From NCBI GenBank assembly GCA_934351445.1, contig CAKRIZ010000028.1:1-29656 (forward strand): DNA of 29,656 nt. The letters run 5' to 3'. This DNA is from an uncultured Eubacterium sp. Its GTDB lineage: Bacteria; Bacillota; Clostridia; Lachnospirales; Lachnospiraceae. Of the stretch, positions 23,613 to 29,656 are shown piece after piece (within the stretch, counting starts at the first letter, position 1; each line of letters begins with the position of its first letter). Under the pieces are notes generated by a model. It had not been told where the DNA came from and ran no database searches. It worked only from the letters and a program-made list of their open reading frames with translations. Made by a program: the position numbers and the translations under genes.

Positions 23613-25025
23613 GTGAAAGTGAAGATTATGAGAAGATGCTACAAAAATGTACAGCAAAAGCTGGCGCTGCTGCTGTGTCTGACGTTGGTATTTGCACTGT
23701 TACCCGTCGGTACGGTGAGAGCAGATACGGCTATTGCCGGTGTAATCAGTGTCACAGAGAATGGCGGTGAGATCTGCCTGTCGACCGGGGGAGTGATGCA
23801 GCTTCAGGTGCCGTCTGTGGTGCAATATGATGGCAGCAGTTATACGGTGTCCAGAAAAGCGTATTCGTCATATGATGATTCTGTGGCATCGGTAGATGCA
23901 GAGGGCAGGGTGACTGCGGTACATATGGGCAGTACGCAGATTGTAGTAGAGGTCTATACACTTCAGACGATCAGTGGCGGCTGGGACAATGAATACGACG
24001 ACTATAATTATAATCAGGGATCTTATTCCACGTATGAGCAGCTACTGTATCAGGCATATTATGATGTGACGGTATCGCCGGATCTGTCACAGGTGAAGAT
24101 CGACAAGACATCGCAGACCAGTTATACATCCGATATGTGGGCGATGCCGACTTACACATTTCATCTGACGAGTGAGGAGCCATTGACCGAAAACTGGAAT
24201 ACAGTTGTTTTGTCATGTACTTCGTCAAATTCCAACATCAGTGTGTATGCCAGTCTGGAAAACAATGTGCTGACGCTCACACCATCTACGGCTGGCAAGA
24301 CGACTGTCACAGTCAGCATCAACGATCAGAAGCTGTTTCAGTTGAAGATCAATACGATATATGTGAATCTGACGGCAAATTCGGCATTGATGATACCGGG
24401 ACAGACGAAGCAGCTACATGTAAAGGGTGGAAAAAATCTGCCGGTCAAATGGTCGTCGAGTAACAATTCTGTGGTCACGGTTTCATCAGATGGAAAACTC
24501 ACGGCACGTAAAAACGGAAATGCTGTGATCAAGGCGAAGGTCGGTGATTGTGCATTCGGTTGTGCAGTATCGGTTGTATCTGCGGGGCGAAAACAGGCGA
24601 TCAATCAGGCGCTCCGCATCGCGCAGACCTGTACCTACAGCCAGCCTTACCGTATGGAGGCGAAATACTACGACTGCAGTTCACTTGTGTGGAAAGCATA
24701 TGCGAAAAGCGGTATCAATTTTGGTGGCTCCTATTATGCACCGGTGGCAGCAGATATCGCAAAGTGGTGTGTCACGAATAACAGAATTGTCAAGGGTGGT
24801 GTGAGCCGGGCGAATGTAAATCAGATGAAGCTCAATGCAGGAGATCTGATGTTTGAGACTGGAGCGGATAATGGCCGTTACAGAGGTATCTACCATGTGG
24901 AAATGATCACAGGATATAGCTGTGAGGGATTTGACAGTAAGGGAAGACCTTATTTACAGATTAAGTGGGCATCCAAGCCGGATGGCTACTATGGTTCTGC
25001 GAGACAACTGGTCGGCCGCCCGTAA
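23613..25025 (+). CDS. Secreted Ig-like (Big_2) and NlpC/P60 cell-wall hydrolase
   Basis: A 470-residue exported protein. The N-terminus is a signal peptide (KNVQQKLALLLCLTLVFALLP, cut near VRA-DT). Two bacterial Ig-like (Big_2) segments follow: about 45-115 (SVDAEGRVTAVHMGSTQIVVE) and about 245-320 (KWSSSNNSVVTVSSDGKLTA). A Tyr-rich stretch near 125-145 lies in the first domain. The C-terminal NlpC/P60 peptidase has C355 in YYDCSSLVWKAY and H428 in GIYHVEMI, consistent with a Cys-His catalytic pair that cuts peptidoglycan stem peptides. GTG 23613 and GTG 23619 are both possible starts; the second has the better spacing to AAAGGAG. It has its own promoter. Confidence 0.85.
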   Translation: MKVKIMRRCYKNVQQKLALLLCLTLVFALLPVGTVRADTAIAGVISVTENGGEICLSTGGVMQLQVPSVVQYDGSSYTVSRKAYSSYDDSVASVDAEGRVTAVHMGSTQIVVEVYTLQTISGGWDNEYDDYNYNQGSYSTYEQLLYQAYYDVTVSPDLSQVKIDKTSQTSYTSDMWAMPTYTFHLTSEEPLTENWNTVVLSCTSSNSNISVYASLENNVLTLTPSTAGKTTVTVSINDQKLFQLKINTIYVNLTANSALMIPGQTKQLHVKGGKNLPVKWSSSNNSVVTVSSDGKLTARKNGNAVIKAKVGDCAFGCAVSVVSAGRKQAINQALRIAQTCTYSQPYRMEAKYYDCSSLVWKAYAKSGINFGGSYYAPVAADIAKWCVTNNRIVKGGVSRANVNQMKLNAGDLMFETGADNGRYRGIYHVEMITGYSCEGFDSKGRPYLQIKWASKPDGYYGSARQLVGRP

Positions 25026-25071
25026 GGGGCGACCGGCATTCTGAATCTGAGTAGATTCCTATGAATTGCCC

Positions 25072-25100
25072 TTGAATATCTTACATACCGGTGCTATACT
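25072..25100 (+). promoter_or_regulatory. Promoter of the transporter-ligase pair
   Basis: TTGAAT (25072-25077), 17 bases, TATACT (25095-25100), 34 bases before the EamA start. Confidence 0.65.
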
Positions 25101-25134
25101 TGCACCGAGTAAATGGAGATAAGGATGGTGTGAT

Positions 25135-26016
25135 ATGGATCGTACAAATACAAGGACAAAAGGTATCGCCTGCATTATTGTGGCGGCGTTTTTCTTTTCA
25201 CTCATGACAGTGATGGTGCATCTGGCGGGTGAATTGCCAACGATGCAAAAGACGCTGTTCCGGAATCTGGTGGCAGCGGTCATAGCGTGGATCATGCTGT
25301 TTGCTGAGCGCCAGCCGATCCGTATCAGGCGTGCAGATCTGCCGGATCTTTTGATGCGTTCGGTCTGCGGTACACTCGGTATGATCTGTAATTTCTACGC
25401 GATCGACCGTTTAAATATTTCTGATGCAAATATGCTGAACAAATTGTCACCATTTTTTGCGATGCTGATGAGTATTGTAATATTGAAGGAGAAGGCGGGC
25501 AAAAAGGAATGGGCGATTGTGGCGGTTGCTTTTATCGGTGCGTTGTTTGTGATCAAACCCGGATTTGATATGAGTACGGGACCTGCGCTCATCGGCGCAC
25601 TCGGTGGATTTGGTGCAGGTGTTGCGTATACGTTTGTGCGTAAACTAGGGAAAAAAGGTGTGACCGGACCGATCGTGGTCATGTTTTTCTCGACATTTTC
25701 GACGCTGTTTTGTCTGCCGTTTTTCCTGTGCAACTATGAACCGATGTCTATGCGTCAGCTGCTATGCCTGTGTGGGGCAGGACTGACAGCGGCGGGCGGG
25801 CAGCTGGCGATTACGGCTGCCTACACATATGCGCCGGCGAAGGAGATATCGGTCTATGATTATACGCAGGTGATATTTGCCGCAATCTGGGGATTTATCA
25901 TCTTCGGACAGCGGCCGGATATCTTTAGTGTGATCGGATATGTGATCATTATCGGGGCGGCTGTGTATCGCAGTGGGATTTTATCACGTTGGAAAAATCA
26001 AAAAGAGGTACAGTGA
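25135..26016 (+). CDS. EamA/DMT-family transporter
   Basis: A 293-residue membrane protein of the drug/metabolite transporter superfamily with two EamA repeats and about ten hydrophobic helices (the first is GIACIIVAAFFFSLMTVMVH, the last VIGYVIIIGAAVYRSGIL). The repeat-end signature LNISDANMLNKLSPFFAMLMS of the first repeat is mirrored by EISVYDYTQVIFAAIWG of the second. Members export amino acids, peptides or small metabolites. The TGA stop overlaps the ATG of the next gene by one base (TGATG), so the two are translationally coupled. The transporter may therefore carry a substrate or product of that ligase. This pairing is the main clue; the substrate is unknown. Confidence 0.85.
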   Translation: MDRTNTRTKGIACIIVAAFFFSLMTVMVHLAGELPTMQKTLFRNLVAAVIAWIMLFAERQPIRIRRADLPDLLMRSVCGTLGMICNFYAIDRLNISDANMLNKLSPFFAMLMSIVILKEKAGKKEWAIVAVAFIGALFVIKPGFDMSTGPALIGALGGFGAGVAYTFVRKLGKKGVTGPIVVMFFSTFSTLFCLPFFLCNYEPMSMRQLLCLCGAGLTAAGGQLAITAAYTYAPAKEISVYDYTQVIFAAIWGFIIFGQRPDIFSVIGYVIIIGAAVYRSGILSRWKNQKEVQ

Positions 26017-28550
26017 TGGCAGAACAGGAAAATATACAGAAAATCGTAACCTATATCATGGCTGGAGCCAATGGGAAGCAGCGGTTGGGGCTGGAACTGG
26101 AGCATCTGATCTATAATGAGGAATATTGTGTGATTCCGTATGAGCAGATGGCTGCCTGTCTGGAGCAGTTTGCGCAGGAAGTCGGTGGAAAGCCATATAT
26201 TCTGGACGATAAACTGATCGGCGTGGAGGCTGATGGCTATGCGCTCAGTCTGGAACCCGGATGTCAGCTTGAGATCAGCATCGAGCCGTTGGAGGACGTC
26301 AATCAGATCCGGCATATCTATGAGGAGTTCCGTGCAGTGGCAGATCCGATCTTTGCATCGTGCGGATATCAGCTGCATGAGGGCGCGGTGCTGCCGTTTG
26401 TCGCATCAGGTGAACAGGCTGCCACAGATATTGAATTGCTTCCGAAGGAACGCTATCGTGTCATGGATGAACACTTTAAGCAGAGCGGCACCTGTGGGGC
26501 ATATATGATGCGTGCGAGTGCGTCTACGCAGGTATCCGTAGATTTTTCTTCAGAGGAGGATGCATTGCGCAAGGTACGGATCTTAGAGAAGCTGGCACCG
26601 CTTATGATGCTGCTGACAGAACAGAGGGATGGGATGCCCTTTTCAGAGCGTTGGCAGCCGCATCTGATCCGCAGTCAGATCTGGAGGGATGTCGACCCGG
26701 TTCGCTGTGGATATTTGCAGGATTCATTGTCTGAGGACTACTCGTTGAAGGCTTATGCAGCGCATATTTATCATAGTGACTGCATGTTGATCCGTGAAAA
26801 TGGTGAGCTGCATCCGACAGATGGAAAGAGTGCTGCTGAATGGTACGGTGACCGCCCGTTGGAAGATGTCGATTATCTGCTGTCGATGTATTTTCCGCAT
26901 GTGCGCATCAAAAAATATATTGAATACCGCATCGCGGACAGTATGCCGATCGAGGATGCGATTGACTATGCAGCGCTGATTGGTGCGATTGTATATAACG
27001 AAGAGGTACTCGGCGCGGTGGAGCAGTTATTTGCCAATGTGCATACGATACAGGAACTGGAGGCTGCGGAAAGCGCGGTTATCGCTGCTGGCTGGAATGC
27101 GGCCGTGTATGGCAGACCGGTACTCGAGTGGCTGGATGAACTGTTTTGCTGTGTGTGCGGAGGCGTGCACAACCAGGTGGAATTGGAGCACATTCATCGG
27201 ATGCGGCCATTGCCTTTATTAGAAAAGCAGTATCATGGGATCATCCGGGGCAATGAGGATGTGCATGCACCACAGGATCGCGGGATCAAGGATTATCTGA
27301 ATCAATCGACAGCAAAATATCATAACCGTGTTGTTGGTACGCTCTATGTGCCGAAGCTGTTTACACACCGGCAGACACGTATGTTTGATCAGCTGATCTG
27401 GGAATTGTACGGTATTTTTGATAAAGTGATCGCACATTACGTGGAGGATGCAGACTACCGCGCGCTATTTGGTTTCCCGGAGGAGTTGGAGCAACTGATC
27501 CTGCAGCAGCCGCTGTATACGAGAAATATTCCCATGTCGCGGATCGATCTGTTTTTGAATGAACAGACCGGGGATTTTAAGTTCTGTGAATTTAATACAG
27601 ATGGAGCGAGTGCGATGAATGAGGATCGTGAGCTGAATCTGGCATTTGCACAGAGTCTGGCATATCGGGAGTTCGCAAAGACGCATACCTGTCATACCTA
27701 CGAACTGTTTGACTCCTGGGTGGATGAGGCATTGCAGATCTACCGGGAATATGCGCATGATACGCAGGCACTGCCGCGTGTGGCGATTGTAGATTTTCTG
27801 GAAAATGCGACGATCAATGAATTTTATATTTTTAAACAATCTTTTGAGCATCAGGGCTGTGAAGTGACTGTCTGTGATATGCGCGATCTGCGTTTTGACG
27901 GTGAACGCTGTTATACGGAGGAGTTCGGAGCGATTGACCTCGTATACCGCCGTGCGGTGACGTCTGATATCCTGTCCCATATGGACGATTCGCAGGAATT
28001 TTTACGTGCGTTCCGCGCCGGAACGCTGTGCGTACTTGGTGACTTCCGTACACAGATTGTGCATAACAAGATTTTGTATAAGATCCTGCATATGGAGCAG
28101 ACGATGCGCTTTTTATCTGCATCGGAGCGTGCATTTGTACGTGCGCATATTCCGCTGACGATGTCTTTGAATGAGCTGTTTGATGGAAAACATGAGGCAT
28201 TGCGTGAAAAAGTGATGAATCACAAGGATGGCTGGATTATCAAGCCGGAGGATTCTTACGGTTCAAAGGGAGTACATGCCGGAGTGGAGCTGGAGACAAC
28301 GGAACAATGGCAGCAGGCGGTACTGGCGGCAAAAGACCTGCCTTATGTATTGCAGGAGTTTTGCACACCATATCGTCTGGATAATATTGTATTCCGTCCG
28401 GACGGCTGGCGTTGGACGGATACGAGTAACCTGACCGGATTGTTCGTCTATAACGGACAGTTCCACGGAATCTACTCGCGCATCAGTTATGAACAGGTCA
28501 TTTCGACCCAGTACAATGAGATGTCCCTGCCGACGATCATTGTCGATTAG
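26016..28550 (+). CDS. Glutamate-cysteine ligase (GCS2)/ATP-grasp fusion
   Basis: An 844-residue two-domain ligase. Residues about 1-370 resemble the GCS2/EgtA-type glutamate-cysteine ligase (RLGLELEHLIYN, LEPGCQLEISIEP, MMRASASTQVSVDF). Residues about 440-840 are a circularly permuted ATP-grasp domain related to glutathionylspermidine-synthase-like enzymes (FKFCEFNTDGASAMNEDREL, RRAVTSDIL, GWIIKPEDSYGSKGVHAG). It could make a gamma-glutamyl dipeptide and extend it, as bifunctional glutathione synthases do, but the ATP-grasp type differs from that of GshF, so the product may not be glutathione. ATG 26016 has AAAAGAGG upstream and overlaps the transporter stop. The TAG stop overlaps the stop of the opposite-strand gene. 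Confidence 0.78.
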   Translation: MAEQENIQKIVTYIMAGANGKQRLGLELEHLIYNEEYCVIPYEQMAACLEQFAQEVGGKPYILDDKLIGVEADGYALSLEPGCQLEISIEPLEDVNQIRHIYEEFRAVADPIFASCGYQLHEGAVLPFVASGEQAATDIELLPKERYRVMDEHFKQSGTCGAYMMRASASTQVSVDFSSEEDALRKVRILEKLAPLMMLLTEQRDGMPFSERWQPHLIRSQIWRDVDPVRCGYLQDSLSEDYSLKAYAAHIYHSDCMLIRENGELHPTDGKSAAEWYGDRPLEDVDYLLSMYFPHVRIKKYIEYRIADSMPIEDAIDYAALIGAIVYNEEVLGAVEQLFANVHTIQELEAAESAVIAAGWNAAVYGRPVLEWLDELFCCVCGGVHNQVELEHIHRMRPLPLLEKQYHGIIRGNEDVHAPQDRGIKDYLNQSTAKYHNRVVGTLYVPKLFTHRQTRMFDQLIWELYGIFDKVIAHYVEDADYRALFGFPEELEQLILQQPLYTRNIPMSRIDLFLNEQTGDFKFCEFNTDGASAMNEDRELNLAFAQSLAYREFAKTHTCHTYELFDSWVDEALQIYREYAHDTQALPRVAIVDFLENATINEFYIFKQSFEHQGCEVTVCDMRDLRFDGERCYTEEFGAIDLVYRRAVTSDILSHMDDSQEFLRAFRAGTLCVLGDFRTQIVHNKILYKILHMEQTMRFLSASERAFVRAHIPLTMSLNELFDGKHEALREKVMNHKDGWIIKPEDSYGSKGVHAGVELETTEQWQQAVLAAKDLPYVLQEFCTPYRLDNIVFRPDGWRWTDTSNLTGLFVYNGQFHGIYSRISYEQVISTQYNEMSLPTIIVD

Positions 28551-29461
28551 CAGCGGCCGGTGATGATCCACGGGGCAGGCTGCTGTTTGAATGCACGGTT
28601 GCTGCCGAGCGTGGATACAGATACCTGGATTGTCTCCGTATCACGGATACCGTATGTCTCTAACATAGCTGGCAGCGACGCGGCAACATTAAAGTCTAGT
28701 GTATAGATCACGACCCGGATATTGGGATTGAGCTGTGTCAGGTATGCGAGTTCCTGCTCCGTACTGGCTGATGCTACGAGGAATACGAGCGAGGGCATCG
28801 GGCAGCCTGACATGCTGCGCTCGTCGACATGTTCGATGATATTTACGTTGTGCAGACCGAAATGACCGACGTTGTCCTCCATTGTGGCGCGGTCGGCCTG
28901 ATTGTATTCGACAGCCGTGACAGAGCCTTCCACAGCGATCAGCGCGGCTTCGATCGCGATACTCTCACCGCTGATCACGCAGATGTCATCGGTCGGTGCG
29001 ACATTCATCTTGCTGAGGATGATCGCGCGGATCTCGCTGCCGACATAGTGGATCGAACCACGCTGGAACAGCTCATTTGCCAGTCCGATCTTGGCGGTGT
29101 TGCGCGCGTTCGGATTGATGATGAGCATGGCAGCAGATGCATTGATGCCGCGGTTGATCATGTCTTTCACATAGTTGTGCAGGATTGCACCGGACGGGCT
29201 TGAACCTTCGTTATACCATACCTCGCATTCGCCGAGCCCTGCATCCCACAGACGGTAGAAGATGTCCTCGACACCGGCATTGGTGAATACCATCGTTGTC
29301 TTGTGTGCTTCTACAGTGGGGATCACGTTTTTATTCTTTTTTGTGATGTCGATCATCTTCACGTGTTCGAGATCTACACTCGTATTCTGCGAGTAGTACT
29401 GTAGCCAGCTGATGATGACATCGTTGGTAAATATCTGTTTTTCTAAAATCTGTTTGTCCAT
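28547..29461 (-). CDS. CbiET-like protein with degenerate methyltransferase motif
   Basis: A 304-residue protein resembling the end of CbiE joined to CbiT of cobalamin synthesis (precorrin-6Y methylase/decarboxylase). Residues about 65-125 recall the CbiE C-terminus (FTNAGVEDIFYRLWDAGLGE). Residues about 145-300 follow CbiT: GSEIRAIILSKM, IAIEAALIAVEGSVTAVEYN, HFGLHNVNIIEH, and a tail QVSVSTLGSNRAF. The SAM-binding motif I, usually DIGAGTGS, is replaced by VISGES here, and the CbiE N-terminus is missing. Methylation of a corrinoid is doubtful. GGGAGG precedes ATG 29461, which I prefer to ATG 29479. No cobalamin genes are near. The stop codons of this gene and its convergent neighbour overlap. 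Confidence 0.65.
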   Translation of the reverse strand: MDKQILEKQIFTNDVIISWLQYYSQNTSVDLEHVKMIDITKKNKNVIPTVEAHKTTMVFTNAGVEDIFYRLWDAGLGECEVWYNEGSSPSGAILHNYVKDMINRGINASAAMLIINPNARNTAKIGLANELFQRGSIHYVGSEIRAIILSKMNVAPTDDICVISGESIAIEAALIAVEGSVTAVEYNQADRATMEDNVGHFGLHNVNIIEHVDERSMSGCPMPSLVFLVASASTEQELAYLTQLNPNIRVVIYTLDFNVAASLPAMLETYGIRDTETIQVSVSTLGSNRAFKQQPAPWIITGRC

Positions 29462-29503
29462 ACAAAACCTCCCATGCATTTACCATTTACTCTAGTTACA
29501 CCT

Positions 29504-29532
29504 ATTTTACCTAACTCGTATCTATCATGCAA
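29504..29532 (-). promoter_or_regulatory. Promoter of the CbiET-like gene
   Basis: On the minus strand TTGCAT (29532-29527), 17 bases, TAAAAT (29509-29504), 43 bases before the chosen start. Confidence 0.65.
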
Positions 29533-29612
29533 GAAAAACAATAAATGTGTTATTAACGGTTCACAGACAGAATTTTATTAAAATTGTTAAGGAAACAATC
29601 GGAGTTGGTGTA

Positions 29613-29656
29613 AACGAAAAAGCAGTCTTGCGGTTTTATCAAACTGCCCTTTCGTT
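29613..29656. terminator. Inverted repeat at the window edge
   Basis: AACGAAAAAGCAGT (29613-29626) and ACTGCCCTTTCGTT (29643-29656) pair with two mismatches around a 16-base loop. It is probably a terminator of a gene beyond the right edge; any T-run lies outside the window. Confidence 0.45.

Noticed and set aside
1..29656. CRISPR arrays, tRNA or rRNA genes
   Set aside because: No regularly spaced repeats and no recognisable tRNA or rRNA segments were seen on either strand.

Overview
The window looks like a chromosomal accessory region of a Gram-positive anaerobe, most likely a Lachnospiraceae member (Clostridia). The reasons are strong AGGAGG-type ribosome sites, TTG/TATAAT-type promoters with 17-base spacers, Spo0A-like regulators, GHKL peptide-receptor-like kinases, and a mosaic of AT-rich mobile genes beside a moderate-GC backbone. 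The genus is inference.

Region 1 (1-9955) is a defence-type island. It holds a protein with a nucleoside-deoxyribosyltransferase/TIR-like C-terminal domain, an IS110-family insertion sequence, an IS4-like transposase remnant, a broken AAA-ATPase remnant, and then a complete Wadjet operon jetA-jetB-jetC-jetD. Wadjet is a condensin-like complex plus nuclease that restricts plasmids.

Region 2 (9916-12188) is copy 1 of an unusual regulatory cassette. It has a duplicated hairpin-rich upstream block, a promoter, a collapsed remnant of a REC-Spo0A_C response regulator, a 17-residue micro-ORF behind Spo0A-box-like repeats, a terminator, and an intact AgrC-like GHKL sensor kinase.

Region 3 (12316-18858) is a surface-polysaccharide block: LegC-like aminotransferase, GT2 glycosyltransferase, bifunctional fucokinase/GDP-fucose pyrophosphorylase (Fkp), and an epimerase fused to an initiating sugar-phosphate transferase.

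Region 4 (18919-22745) is copy 2 of the cassette. It has the same upstream block interrupted by a 134-bp MITE with an 8-bp target duplication, the same promoter, two intact REC-Spo0A_C regulators in tandem, a 15-residue micro-ORF with the same leader and operator layout, a terminator, and a frameshifted GHKL kinase whose catalytic half is nearly the same as copy 1. Copy 1 keeps an intact kinase and copy 2 keeps intact regulators, so the two may complement each other. I regard micropeptide + GHKL receptor + Spo0A-type regulator as the most likely undescribed system here: a peptide-sensing switch flanking, and perhaps controlling, capsule genes.

Region 5 (22810-29656) encodes a secreted DUF3298-like protein, a secreted Ig-like/NlpC-P60 cell-wall hydrolase, an EamA transporter translationally coupled to a glutamate-cysteine-ligase/ATP-grasp fusion, and, convergently, a degenerate CbiET-like protein. 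No tRNA, rRNA or CRISPR array was seen.
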